Assembly (NCBI GenBank): GCA_026686845.1
Contig: JAIVEN010000028.1
Span: forward strand, 15,001 to 79,000
From: Adenanthera pavonina
Taxonomy: Eukaryota; Streptophyta; Magnoliopsida; Fabales; Fabaceae
DNA length: 64,000 bases
Direction: 5' to 3'
In this document: positions 11,501-26,500 of the stretch, one piece after another
Layout of the letters: every line of letters starts with the position of its first letter
How positions within the stretch are numbered: the first letter of the stretch is position 1
Notes under the pieces: generated by a model
The model's database searches: none
What the model was told of the DNA's origin: nothing
What the model saw: only the letters and a program-made list of their open reading frames with translations
Program-made: the position numbers and the translations under genes

Positions 11501-14500
11501 CAGTGCTAGAAATGGCTACCTACAAAAACTTCTAACCAACAAGGAAGTCAAGTGAAATGTCCTAGTGTGCAGCCATCGAAATGTCAGCTCAAGTGAAGGG
11601 TTAAGTGAGATTTGGACATTCCATATTACCCAAGTCCCCATCAATTGGCCCTACTTAAGAACCACGTCCCAGCAACTGCACACGACGACACTTCACTTGA
11701 CTTCCCTGTCAGTTAGAACCCTCCGTATGTAGCCATCTCCAGAACTGTCAACACCCAAGCTATAATAACATTGATAGACACTCAAGTGGGATGGGAAACC
11801 TCCCCCAAAAGCTAGCTATTAAAATGGGAGAATCAACACATTCAAATACCCCATCAAGCATCCCATACTATCTAAGTTCCTATCATATGGTCAAATACTA
11901 ATTCTTGAATATAGTAATAACTACGAATAATAATTTCTAAAACTCCCCCTCAATTTGGTAAGTGGATGTCTATCCTCCTTTCTCAGCTTGATCACTAAAG
12001 TCTTGAAAGATGATAGTGAGCAACCCTTTCATGAGTACATCTCCAAGCAGATCAGCCATAAAGACAAAAGGAGTGCAAATTAAACCATTATCCAACTTCT
12101 CTTTAATAAACCACTAACCAACCAAAAATACCACCTTGTTTGGAATATGTGTTAGTGTAGAGTAATATATATTCAACACACACACACACGCAATAACTAA
12201 TTTGAGGCATATATATATTAGCCTAGAGAGTAACATATTTTCATTTCATTTTGAGTAGGATATTTTAGTTGACAACTCACAAAAGTAGATATACATAAAA
12301 CATAATCATGTGTGCAGACACATACTGTACAGTAGTAAAAGCTTCTCGTAGTCAACAAACATCAAAATATATACAATGACATTAACATTAAGACTCACCA
12401 GATGCGGCCATGTCAAAACATTTTCACCCGTTATTGTTTCCACAGATGGTTCTTCAAATGCACATTGTTTAGCTAATGGTAACATGGCAGACACTGCAAC
12501 CAAAAGCAGTATTTGAGTTCCATTCATAATTGACATTGCAACGAAAGCCCCGAAATATATATAGTGATAATAAAACTTTATCAAAACTAAAAAATAAAAA
12601 ATACAACATACAAAGGGAAATAGGATATTTCTGGACACACATCAAGCAAGATGAAGATAGATCCACATATACAACAACAACATTAGCCTTATCTCACTAA
12701 CTGAAGCTGGCTACATGGATTATACGTCGTCATAGGGCTCTATTAAAAACCATCTCTTCAGATAAATCATTTATTATGAAATCTCATCTCATAACTCCTT
12801 CAATGTCCTTCTTGGTCTCCATCTACACCTTTTTATAGGGGTAAAAATCATTAAATTAACTCCTCACTGGTCCACTGGTGCTCTTACCTGAGCATGTCCA
12901 AATCACCTTAAATGATTTTCTACCATTTTCTCCTCAATGGGTGCTTTTCCAACTTTTCCTCATATATAATCATTTTGTATCTTATCCATTCTTATATGAC
13001 CACACATCCATCTTAACATTCTCATCTCTATTAGTCCTATTTTATGCTTTACACATACAAGTTCACAAGTTGACAAGGCCATTGCACAATACTTGTGTGC
13101 ACTAGACCTTTCACCAACATTTTGTTTCTTTCTCTTCCAAGAGAATAAAAAACTTCAATGAAAACACAATAATCCTAAGGAGGACCATCTATCAACTTGA
13201 GAGTCAGCCCAGTTTGCATCAGTGTACTAATGGAACCAAAGGCAAAAAGAAACTGAAAATATCCCTCTGCTATGGATTTTACTCAATAAGACAGAAGGAG
13301 AAATCTATCACAGCAACTCATACAAAATAGACACAGATAGAAAAACAAAAACAGCAAAATACAAGAAACTACAAGGAAATGAAAACACACTTCCCAAGCT
13401 TTCGAAAGGTTTGGCCTATCTCCTCATGCACTTGCCAAATTCTTCCTTAATCCCCCCCAGAACCCTCACTCCTCCAATATATACTCGACCAACAGTACTC
13501 TTTTCCTCTCTCTCTCTCTCTCTCACCCACTTGGCCCCACTCATGACCCATGTGACAGCACCACTTCCCCTTTTCTTCCCTCAAGCCAACTCATCACAAA
13601 TGACGCTGCCTTGGTCAACCCCAATGTACTAACTTTGGTCTTCATTTTCTTCCCACAGAACTTGAGCCTCCTTGGCCCAAAAATTGTGGATCTATCATTA
13701 CCCAGCCCTCCAAGCTTCACCTCATCCTCAAGGTGAAAATTAGCAACTGGGACCAGTGGTTTCTTGACTATAAACTCTTGTACTAGCTTTTCCCAAGAAT
13801 CAAAACAAGCATATCCAACCCTATCATAAAAGACAACAACAAGAGCACACCTTTTATCTTATAATTATGTAAAACCTTGATTGTAGTGACTCTCTTGAGT
13901 ACTTAATCAAGACTAGTAGAAATATGAATGGAAAACACACCCTGCCAGTCCTTGACCCTTAAGTACTTGAGGCCTTTAACACTAATGGGTACCCAAGTGG
14001 GATGAGGAACCATCCCCTAAAAGCTAATTATTGAAGTGGGAGAATCAACCTACTTAAATGCCCTATTGAGCATCCCATACTACTCAATATAGGACTTGAG
14101 CATCCCATACTACCCAAGTCCCCATCAAACATACACAAGAGCTTCTAGATCCCAATCTGCTGTAGTCATAGCATGCAATTCTCTACTGCATTGAGCTTCT
14201 CATGGAGTATAGAGGTTATCCCTCCCCTGCATGTTCTGCATGCACCATCTTCCCCTCTATGCCTTCAATCACTTTCCATAGCTGAATAACTATCTTCATC
14301 CTTTCATTCTTTGCTTCCATCAAATTTAGTGTCATGACTATCATAGCCAAATAAGACAACAGTAGGTGGGAAGCAATTGCTACAATTACAGGATTCAGGG
14401 AACAGTTAATGGACCCTAGAAAAAAGTTCAGCTTTAGCAAAGTTGTTGGGGAATGTATCCATGTTAGATAAGTGTCTAGTGCTGCCATGCTCTTTAGATG

Positions 14501-17500
14501 GCAATGTCTTATGATGAATATTGTCTGCTATAGGAGCAATTATTGTAATGAGGCATGCTTCAAATGGCTTTTTAAAAAGAAGATGATTTAGAATCTTAAC
14601 TATGGAAATGTACCAATTCCTTTCATACATTTGTCCAGAAGCAACCTTGATGGGAGGACGCATGAACTGCCAAAATATTGAACATCTTACCATGTCACAT
14701 GGCAGGATTGTTTGTCTAGGGTTCCAATAATTAACCATGATTTCATCATATAGGTTTCAGCTCCGTGCTCAAAATGTTGGGTCTATAATCACCTTTTCAA
14801 CAATCTCCCCTGTAATCTTTTTTCGTTTGCCAAGATGTGTTTGAAAGCTCCCTATGACCTTCGTAAATAATCGTTTCCTTTAAATTGTTCAACGGCTATC
14901 ATCAATTGAGAATTGTTAACAGTCATGGAGCCAATAGTTGAGCTTTGGTAAAGGACAGGAAGCTTGTTTGATTGAACTATACCATATATCCGTGTCTCAG
15001 TCTTGGGCAGACAAATTTTAACATCAGTGGCGCAGGTATCAAAGCTCCAATACCATGTGAAAACCAAATATCAACTCCTCTGTTTAGTTCAGGCATACAT
15101 GAGGACTATCATTCCACATCCCAGATGGTACAGATACCAATCATTTAGGAAATAAATCAGGGAAAAAAACTAAAATTATCCTAATCTCAACATGAAAAAA
15201 TTGGGAGACAAATAGATAAAAAATAATAAATTGATGATAACAACAACAGCAACAGGAATCCTGAAATCTTCTGGAAGCACATCCTGTTGCTTTTAACAAG
15301 AGTAAATGAAATGTTACAAGATAAACAAAAGTATTAAAATATTTCCTATATGCAAATTATATTATAAGTAATCAAATATCAACATTCACACAGACAGAAT
15401 ATAGGCAATAGTGTTCACTTCAAGTCTGCACTAAGTACAATACAGATATAGATATCAAAAAAATTTGGGGTATCTATTTAGTAACAACTAGTACACTCAC
15501 TATCAATGCCATAGACATTACGCCAGAAGTCAATGCTTTCACTGTATCGGTCAGAATGAGTTACAGGAGCCATATACAGCTGCAGAGGAGAACACCAAAC
15601 AAGAAATTAACATTATCTAGAAAAATATAAACTGAATCCAGTAATTAGTGATAAGCATTCAAGCACATTCAAGGAAAAGTGTAGGAAATGTTCAATGAGT
15701 TGTCAAATGTATTAAATAGGAGTTGAAAGTAGTTGGGCATACTGCATGATAGCCCATAGCACACTTGCAGACTAATGTTACGAGTGCGGATTATTTTAAA
15801 TTGGTTTAATAGTCATTCTCTGTTGAGATAATTCAACAGCGACAGAGGGTGAACTCAAATTTTTCACTGAAAATCAATCATTGGACAAGCTTCGATGTTC
15901 ACAATTACTTACCTTAGTCCCTGAGTACCTTAATGTTCATCAGAAGCAATGGGAATGAAAAATATATCATGGGAGAAGCCATTTGAAGCTATAGATCCTA
16001 CGTACAACAGATTGTATGTAGAGATTAACAAGATTATGTCATGGTATTCCTGGCAGGTATTACTCTTGCCCACAATTTGCAGATTCAGGCTGGATGGCTT
16101 CTCCTCATAGGCATTTCTCTTTCTCACAGCACCTGATGTACATTGAAGTGCTCTAAGACCAAGGTAGATAGTTTTTACCATTGAAGTGCTATCCAATGAT
16201 CATCATTGGATGGGTTTTGGTGAACAATTGCTAAGTTGATACGCTCCACCAACTGTTTGATTGTGTTGGCAATAGAGAGATACTGGATGAATTGGTTGCA
16301 GAATTTGGAACATGTGCTTGAGGAGAACCCATGCTTCTGAATTTAATCAACAAAAGAGCTTTGAAGTTCCGATACCATCTAGAAAGACATACAGTAGACC
16401 TAGAACATGATTTCTCATTTATTTTCCTCAAGCAATGAAGGACACAAGTCCTTTTAAGGATTGCTAGAAAACAAACTCTATCCGGTCAAACCCAGCAACA
16501 TATGATTTAAATTTAAACTACCACCCATCTTAATAATAGAGCCATATCCAAACAGACAAGACAGAGGGTATTTATCAGAAACATAAAAACAAAAAATATC
16601 ATTTAAAAAAATAACTCAGAAATGGTGCAGGATAGCAGCTATGGGCTCACATACAGCAGGCCCAACTACTTTCATCATTAATACTAGAGTTACCGATCAC
16701 ACAACATGAAATAAGTCCTTTCTTGAAAATTTGGTTCCCTATACTTAAAGTCCTGTCGTAAAAATTGTTCATGGCACACTTTCCACTGTGAAAAGGTATT
16801 GGATCTGTAAAAATATTTGAGAAAGTGACCACTCAAAAAGTATTGTATCAATCAAATTTGACTTGCAAGCTACTACTTGTAAGTAAATTCAACAAACACC
16901 ACTATCTGTGACTGAATTCTTTTCCAGAGATTCCAAATTTCAGAACTTGAAATCAGGACAAATTATTGCAGTGCAGCAGGAACAGGTCGGGCTTTACCTT
17001 CCCCAAGTCACTGATCAGAAGCCCTAACTGGTTGTTTCTTCTAGTTGTACCAATAAGTTGATATTATGACATTTAAGTTGGGTAATCCCATCTTCAAGTA
17101 CTTCAGGATGTTATTTCCCCGTCTATCAAATTAAAATACTGGTCTATTCAATGCAAAATTTGTCAGCTATCAAAGCATATTAATGCTCATTAGCCTCCAC
17201 AAAATCATCAACCTTCTCAACCCTTCACTTTTAATATCATGACCCTTCACATCATCATAAACCATCCAACCTTCAGTTTATATGGTCCCTCCAAAGTTTC
17301 TAATGGCTTGGATGCTAGATGGTTTGCAACATTCATAGAAGATCATACTTGCCTTGATCAAACTCTACTTCTCTTTCCAAAAGTATATGCCCCAAATAGC
17401 AAGTCTTTTCTGCTGCAAAAGAACATTTAGAATGTTTAACAAACAAGGAATTCTTCCATAAAACCTCTATCATTCTTTTCAAATGGCTCACGTATTCCTT

Positions 17501-20500
17501 CCAAATCTTGTTGTACAACAAAATATCATTTAAGTTTAAAAAAATTGAATAAACCACCTTAATAAAGGCCTAAAAACTACAATCACAAGCCCTAACAATG
17601 TGGCCAAAGGAATTAGTGAGTACAAACTTGCATGTACCACTAGTTTCAAACATTAGAGGCATCTAAATGTATTGATAATGATGAATCCTCTTGCCATTCA
17701 ACATATCAGTGTAATTAGTGTCGGACACACTGCCGTTCAATGATACAAAGTTTGGTCTTAATCTCATAAATTTAGGCAGCATCTTGAATTTCAGTATACG
17801 TTTATTGAACAGCACCTCAAATCTCCATAGTTGAGCATGGAAACTGTTAGAAGATACTAGAATACTTTTAGGATAGTATTCAGATTGTATTTTTTTATTC
17901 TTTTTTATTCTTATATTCCATAGAATCAGGAATTATAATCCTTACATTAATTGTAAATATTCTGTATTTATTTTTTAGCTCCTAGGGTAACTTGTATATA
18001 TACAAGTGTACTCCTCAATTGTAAATCATCAGAGAATCCTTTTCCTGGCCATTATTTGTGTTGTGGTACCAGAGCTAGGCTCATTTTTTCTCTAACACTT
18101 GTTCTTTCTCTGCCTAATTCTTATTTTTTGTTACTGTTCACAACCTTCAGTTTACTGTTCACGTTCAAAATTCTAAACCCTCCTGTATCAGCCTGATCTC
18201 AACCTAAACAACCCACCACCATCCTTAGAAACATCCAACTGGCATATCCTCAGTGACAGCTCCCGTTTCCTGCCACCCACGCGCTCCCATGCGACACCAT
18301 CACTTTTCTCCACCAAAGAACATGGCACCAACACGTGAAGGCACGTGAGACCACCATCCGACCATCTGTCAACTGCAATTGCTTTGTCGTCGTCTTTTGA
18401 GCCTGTTTCAGCCATGAGTGGTTCATCTACTACTAGTCCTAATACTGAGTCTTCCACTATCAATACTCAAACTGGCATCAGTGGTGTATCTAGAGAGTTG
18501 CAGATTGTTCCAACTGCCTATAAATTGAACGGGAACAATTTTTTGAGTTGGTCCCAATTTGTTCGAACTTTTTTTAAGGGATGTGGAAAGCTTAGTCATT
18601 TATTAGGCATGGGTCCTAAGCCAGATGATCCAAAGTTTGATGCATGGGATGAAGAAGACTCGCTGATCATGTCATGGCTGTAACATTCCATGGATCCTGA
18701 AGTTAGCAAATCATGTTTGTTTTTGAGTTCGGCTAAAGAGATTTGGGATTCTGTGCATCAGACCTATTCAAAAGTGAAGAATGCTGCTTAGATCTATAAG
18801 ATTAAGACCAAAATCTCTACTATGAAACAGGGAGGTAAATCTATCAATGAATATTCTACACTAATGAAAAATTTGTGGCAGGAATTGGATCATTATCACT
18901 GTATCACGATGAAATGTACTGAAGATACTGTCATCCTAAAGCGCTTTATGGAGAAAGAAAGGATTTTTGAATATCTTGCAGGATTGAATGCAGATTTTGA
19001 TACTATAAGGATTCAAATACTTGGACGAGAAGAGTTACCTACTCTAAACGAAACCATTGCCAGAAGAAAGACATAGGAGTGTGATAATGGAGCCCAAGAC
19101 AATTGAAAGTTCTTCCTTGGTATCCAAAAGTACCAATCAAGCTACTCAATCAAAGCAATCTAACAACTCTCTTTGGTGTACTTATTGCAACAAGCCTCGT
19201 CACACCAAGGAAAGGTGTTGGAAGCTTCATGGTAAACCTCCGAATATGAAGAAGGGACAAGGGCAAGCTCATGTAGCAACAGTAGTCTCAAGTGGTGAGG
19301 AAAGCTTCAGCCATCCTGATCTTAAGGATGAGGTTGGAAAATTAAGAAGTTTACTGGAATCACTGGAGAAGAATACTACCAGTACTTCAGGGACATGTTC
19401 TTTAGTGTTCTTAGGTATTTCTATTGAACCTTCATATGTTATTACTCAATTGTCATCTACTCTTACTGCCTCAAATAAGGTTTTTCTTGACTCATAGGTC
19501 ATGGATTCTGAAGCTAATAACCATATGACCAATTCTTCAAAAAAATTTATCTCTTATAACCCATATCCTAGTACCAGAAAGGTTATAATAGTTGATGGTT
19601 TTGTTTTTACCTTTGCTAGTCAAGGTGATATCCGTTTAAGTCCATATCTCATCTTGAGAAATATTTTGCACACTCCTAAACTTTGTACTAATCTTATATC
19701 TGTCAAAAGACTTACCGGTGATTCTAATTATTGTGCTTTATTCTTTTATACTTATTGTGAAATTTAGGAGCTGGGCACAAGGCAGATGATTGGACTTGCT
19801 AAAGAAAAAGATGGACTTTATTTCCTTGATGAATGTAATGGACACGATGGAGTTCAGTTTGAATAAAGACCATATTTGGCTTCATCATCATCGTTTTGTT
19901 CATCCTCCTTTTCATGTTATTAAAATGATGTTTCCTTCTTTGTTTAAAAACTTGGATGTCGAGTCCTTTCATTGTGATGTTTGTGAATTTGCTAAACACA
20001 AACGATCTTCATTTCCTATTAGTAATAAAAGAGCTTCTGTTCCTTTTAATTTAATTCATAGTGATATTTAGGACCCTTCAAATATTCCTAATATTTCTAG
20101 CTCTCGATGGTTTGTGTCCTTTATTGATGATTACACTCGTGTAACTTGGATCTATCTTTTGAAACAAAAATATGATGTTAGTTCTATATTTCCATCCTTT
20201 TACAATATGATCAAAACTCAATTTGAGATTGGGATACAGAGATTCCATTCTAACAATGCAAAAGATTTTTTCAATCAATCTCTGTCAACCTTCTTTGATG
20301 CTAAATCATTCATGAGTCTTCTTGCATTAATACTCCACAACAAAATGGGGTTCCTGAAAGGAAAAATGGCCATCTTCTAGCCACCATAAGAGCTTTGCTG
20401 TTTCAAAATAATGTTCCTAAACAATATTAGGAAGAAGTAGTTTTAACTGCAAGTTATATGATCAATAGGCTTCCCACACAGACTCATGGTTCAAAAAGTC

Positions 20501-23500
20501 CTATACAACTTCTCCCTCACTTCTTCCCTGACTTCAGTGCTTCCAATAATCTCATCCCAAAAATATTTGGTTGTGTTACTTTTGTTCATGTTCATCTTCA
20601 AAATCAAACCAAACTTAATTCTTGGGCCCTGAAATGTGTGTTCATTGATTATTTTTCTACTCAGAAAGGATACAAGTGCTACCATCTTCCTTCAAAAAGG
20701 CTCAATGCCTCAGCTGATGTTACTTTTTCTAAGTGAGAGTCCTATTTTCATAATACTCTTCTAGAGAGAACTTTCTATCATAATAACCAGAGTCAAGATC
20801 TCTTCCTTCTTGAAATTCCAAATGACTCATTTGGACCTTCTAGTTCCTATGATTCCCAACAGCCCTTAGTCTCCACTTGTCCTTTACAGGTTTACCCTCA
20901 AAGGAAAAAGACACCTCAATCAAAGCAAGTTCAATCTTCTGAATCGAAATCTGTTCCTGAAGGCACAGGGGTAACTCCCTCCCTTAAAAATATTCCTGAA
21001 AATATAAATGATGATCTCCCTATTGCCTTACGCAAAGGCACACAAAGTTGCACTAAACGTCCATTATATTTTTTGTCATCTTTCATTTTCTATAACAATT
21101 TATCTTGCAATCATAGAACTTTGCTTACAAATTTAAATGATATTTCCATTCCTAAAACCTTATCTGAGGCATTGACAAATGAAAATTGGGTACAAGCAAT
21201 GAAAGTGGAGATGGAAGCTCTAGAGAAAAACAAGACATGGAACCTAGTTCCATCGCCAAAGGGAAAGAAACCAGTTGGGTGCCGCTAGGTCTTCACAACT
21301 AAGTTCAACTCTGATGGTTTCTTAGAACAATACAATTCACGGTTAGTTGCAAAAGGATATACTCAGACCTATAGCATAAATTATGTGGAGACTTATGCCT
21401 CTGTTGCAAAAATAAATACAGTCAAAATCTTACTATCTGTTGCTGCTAACCGAGACTAGCAAATACTGCAATTCGATGTTAAAAATACCTTTTTACATGG
21501 TGATTTAGAAGAGGAGATCTATATGGAGGTCCCACCAGGATTTCATTCTCAACTTACATCAGGCACAGTTTGCAAACTTAAAAATCTCGGAGAGCATGGT
21601 TTGGTAGATTTACAAAAGTTATGCTTAGTATAGGGTACAAGCAAAGTGAAGGTGATCACACTCTATTTATCAGACGTTCGGCTTCAGGGAGAGTGACAGT
21701 GTTGCTACTCTATGTTAATGACATCATAGTCACAGGAGATGACATGGAGGGAATTAATTCCTTAAGGAAACCATTGATAAGAGAGTTTGAAATTAAAGAA
21801 TTAGGGAGGCTTAAGTACTTCCTAGGCATTGAAGTTGCTCATTCAAAGCAAGGAATCTTTATATCACAGCAGAAATATATTCTTGATTTATTAACTGAGA
21901 TAGGTAAATTGGAATGTTAATCGATAGATACCCCAATAGAAGTTAATCACAAACTTTGTGACTTCCTAAATGATACAACTATTGATATAGCCTATACTGT
22001 AAGAGTTGTGAGCCAGTTCATGCATGCTCCTAAAGGATCACATCTTCAAGCTATACATTGAATTCTGCAATACTTGAAAAGTACACCAGGAAAAGGAATC
22101 TTATTCAAAAGGGGTAATAGATTAACTCTTGAAACCTATACAGAAGCAGATTATGCAGGTTCCTCGGTTGATCAGAGGTCAACGATGGGATACTATACTT
22201 CCCTTGGTAGAAATCTTGTCACCTGGAGAAGCAAAAAACAAAATGTGCTTGCAAAGTCTAGTGCAGAAGCTGAATTCAGAGCAATAGCACTTGGAATCTG
22301 TGAGCTATTATGGATAAAGATAATTTTAGAGGATTTGAAAATTAAATGGGACAGTACGATGAAGTTTTACTGTGATAATAAATCAGCAATGAATATTGCT
22401 CATAATCCAATACAGCATGACCGGACCAAGCATATTGAGATATATCATCAATTTATAAAGGAGAAGCTGAATAATGGTTTAATTTACATACCATTTGTTC
22501 CTACAAGAGAGCAACTTGCTGATATTCTCACAAAGGGATTATCTAGTATTCATTTTCTAGACTTGATCACCAAGCTGGGATTGGAGGATATCCACTCACC
22601 AGCTTGAGGGGGAGTGTTAGAAGATACTAGAATATTTTTAGGATATTATTCAGATTGTATTTTTTTATTCTTTTTTATTCTTATCTTCCATAAAATCAGG
22701 GATTATAATCTCTACATTAATTGTAAATATTCTGTATTTATTTTTTAGCTTCTAAGGTAACTCGTATATATACCAATGTACTTCTCAGTTGTAAATCATC
22801 AGAGAATCCTTTTCCCAACCATTATTTGTGCCAAAAACTTGCAGTGGCTAGTGGAGTTCCAGTTGAGCAAAGAAGGAAATTTGGCAAGGTCTATGGTGTT
22901 CCCTAGGGTGTTTAGGTAAGAGTACAACAAAAACAAACCTTATCCCACTAAATGAGACCGGCTATATGAATCATGTGACATCATTATGCTCTATCAGAAA
23001 CCTACTCTTCAGATATATTCACCATGAGATTCCGTTTTATAAATTCCTTACATGCTCTTTTTAGTCTCTATCTGCACCTTCTCATAAGGCTAAAAACCAT
23101 CTCATCAACTCTTTTCATTACTGTTTAGGTCAAAGTAACCAAGCAAAATATGAAACAGTGGTCAATAGCAATAGAGCCCATGAGAATTTTAGAAGAAATC
23201 CTAGAGCTCAAATACCATCACAAAATATTTGAATTTCAGTATATTGAAGAGTTAAGTTACAGAGATATTTATATAATATGCTATTCTAGGAAATAAAATA
23301 AATTTAAGAGATAAATAACTAAAACAAAGATTAATGAATCTCCTAAGAACATGCCAATTTCCTAGGGTTAGTCTATCAACATTCATTACAATGATACACA
23401 AGAACTATAAGCATAGAAATGCAGAGGAGAAGTAATCATTATCGCTTTTTTTCTTAATAAGCAGCAATATAGTTATAGTGGGAAGTAGGGGACAAATCTC

Positions 23501-26500
23501 CCAATCAATCTTATCAAATCAGCTAAATCAAATATAAAACTGTTCCTAATATATCTGATAATGATAACCATAAGGGAGACATAAACTAATTAAGAGTGAA
23601 AAATCATGTTATCACCAACAACAACTTCTAGCAGCTATCATTTTTATTGTACAATTTATATCTCCCAAACAAGTTCAACTGTTTAGGACAATATAATCAT
23701 TGACACATTCTCATATGACAGTTTCCTCCTTTATTTCTAGCTTCAAAAAACAAACATAGCTTAGAAATAAAAAGGAAAGTGAACTTTGGATGGCCATCAT
23801 TCTGATGAAATAAATTTGCAGAGTAGAAAAATTCAATAAACAATATCCATCAATACATCTACAAATTAAAGAAAATAAAATGAAAATACCTTCGCATCTG
23901 AAGGAAGAATAAGACCTCCAGGTTTGAGCCAGCGATCCCTGGCTGTGATAACACTTCCAAGCATGCTCTACAAGGAAAACAAACTCTTGAAACCAATATA
24001 AATTTCGGATGACTGTAGAAAGCAGGAAAATTAGTGGTCATTCTCTGCTCTCTTTCTCTCCCTCTCTCTCTCCCCCTCACCGCCCCAAAAAATAAAAAAG
24101 ACCCCCTTTCCTTAGGCGTCGACGTTAAAGCACAAACAGGCTACATGAGGCAGAAGACACTCTCCAAATTAACAAGCCAGATTGCAAGCCAACAAACAAA
24201 CAGTCATTCTGTTATCAAGATATCTTTTACAAAGGCAGACTTGTGTAAGGACAAAGGAGACTTTTCACTGCCACCAATTTAAACAATCAAAATCTTTCAT
24301 TGTAGTAAGTACACAATACAAGTTCAATGTTTTTAAAACTATTCACTATGGTCCTGCCCGATTCCTTAAGATCTTTAAAATTATGAAGGGCCTTAACAAA
24401 GCATGAAAAGACATATAAGTTCTCCACAGAAGAGGAGAAAGGCAAAGGTTAAAAAAGGGAAAAATTAGAGTTGAATTATTGGACTGTTTACTCAGGAAAA
24501 AAAATAAATTAAAAATATCAATAAATTTCATGCTTCAAATATACATCCCCTCTCAGAGAAAACCAAGATATTTATCCATTATGGACACCTTAATTCATTT
24601 TACAAGATCATACATAAACATTTCCTTAACAAATCATAATCATAATCCATAATAATTTTTTTCTCTCCAATCTTCTGTATCTTTCTCTTGTCATCTTTTG
24701 TCTCTTTAACTAGCAAAATTAACAAAAGAAAGTGTAGAATGAAATTATGGGAGAGACTCAATCAATGTTTTCCTCCCCCTCTGCTTGTAATGAGAAGTAA
24801 TCTAGGGTTACAATCTCAACCCAGATATTAGGGATTAACTTGGTGACTAGTCAACAACCATTTGATATCCAAACAGAATATCTAAAAGATAATAACAAGC
24901 AGATAAAGATAAAAAATAACAAATAAAAATATAACTAATGACACTCCCCCTCAAGCAGATAAAGACCTTCATTCCCTCACCGTCATCAAAGTGCATGGAG
25001 CTTCATCTCAAGCATGAGCTTTGTCCTTCTTCCTCAGTTGTGAAAGCCAACCAAGCAAGGGTAAAATGGCATTTGTCTTCTCAGTTCCATGGAAGTACCC
25101 AGACTTCCTTACCCCCCACTATGGAACTGAGTTCAGGGCAAATTGATGGAAATGGGCTCCCCTGGGAAGCCTAGTTCTGTCATACCAAACAATTATAAAG
25201 GTGGAATCCTCTTCTACTTCCACTTTCATAGACTCAATTCCAGTGTACCAAATGAAGAATAAAATTATGTATACTACTTTTATGTGTTGTTCAATGGGTT
25301 TATTCATGAACTTACTAAACTAACAGGAAAACCAATGTCAGGTTCAGTGTGAGAAAGGTTAGTTTTCACACAAGTTTCTGGTTCAGTGTGGGAAAGGTTA
25401 GTTTTCACACAAGTTTCTGGTCCCTTGCTGTTTCAACTGGTGCCCTCTCTTCTATTAGATCACTTTTATATGGAGACTCCATAGGAGTGTCAGCTAGTTT
25501 ACAGCCTAACATCCTTATTTCTTTCAACAAATCTAAAGCATATTTTCATTGTGAAACAACAATACCTTTCTTTGACCTTGCTACCTCCATCCCTAGGAAG
25601 TATTTCAACTCCCCTAGGGTCTTGATTTCAAACTCTTTTGCAAGAGCAGTCTTTAATCTCTCCACTTCATCATAGTCAGTCCTGGTCACCACTATATCAT
25701 CTACATAGACTATCAAAATTGTGATCTGTCCAGTTTTGGAAATTTTAGTGAACAAGGTGTAGTAGGCCTGCCCTTGTTTGTAATTATAGCCTTTCATAAC
25801 TTTAGCAAATCTGTCAAACCATGCACATGGAAAGTGTTTAAGTCCATAAGTTTTTCAGTCTACATACCTAATGTTTTCCAGCATTAACTCCAAGAGGAAC
25901 CTCCATATACACCTCCTCCATCAAATCTCCATTCAAGAATGCATTCTTTACATCAAATTGATGAAGCAGCCAATCAAGATTTGCTACAATAGAAAGTAGA
26001 ATTTGATAGTATTAAGCTTGGCTACTGGCACAAATGTTTCTTGATAGTCAACCCCATAAGTTTGCGTAAATCCTTTCGCCACTAGTCTATCTTTGTGTCT
26101 ACTTATACTGCCACAAGCATTATGTTTTATTGTGAATGTCCATTTGTGGCCCATAGGTCTCTATCCATCTAGTAAATCTACAATGGTCCACGTCCCAATG
26201 TTTTCAAGATCATTTAGTTCCTCTGGTACTGCACTTCTCCATTTAGGTTTAGCTAAAGCATCTTCTATATTCTATGGCACTTTCTCATTCGAGTTATTAG
26301 TAACAAAACATCTACATCTTGATGGTAATTTATCGTAAGAGATAAAATTACCAATAGGATGAAGTGTACAAGCTCTTACCCCTTTCATTAGAGCAATGGG
26401 CAGGTCATCTTCCTCAACTGCAGTGCTGTTTAGCTTTTCTAGACTAGGAGATGGTCCCAATTGATGCATCACAAGAGCTGGTGCAGAAGCTGGCTCTTTT

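Noticed and set aside
12306..12638. A 110-codon minus ORF as a separate membrane protein
   Set aside because: Its middle is the PRMT6 exon 12399-12493; both hydrophobic ends are intron translation beyond the splice sites.
13411..13632. Pro/Ser/Leu-rich 73-codon ORF
   Set aside because: Low-complexity translation of a CT microsatellite.
23859..24080. Arg/Glu-rich start of a minus ORF
   Set aside because: Microsatellite translation running into a PRMT6 exon.
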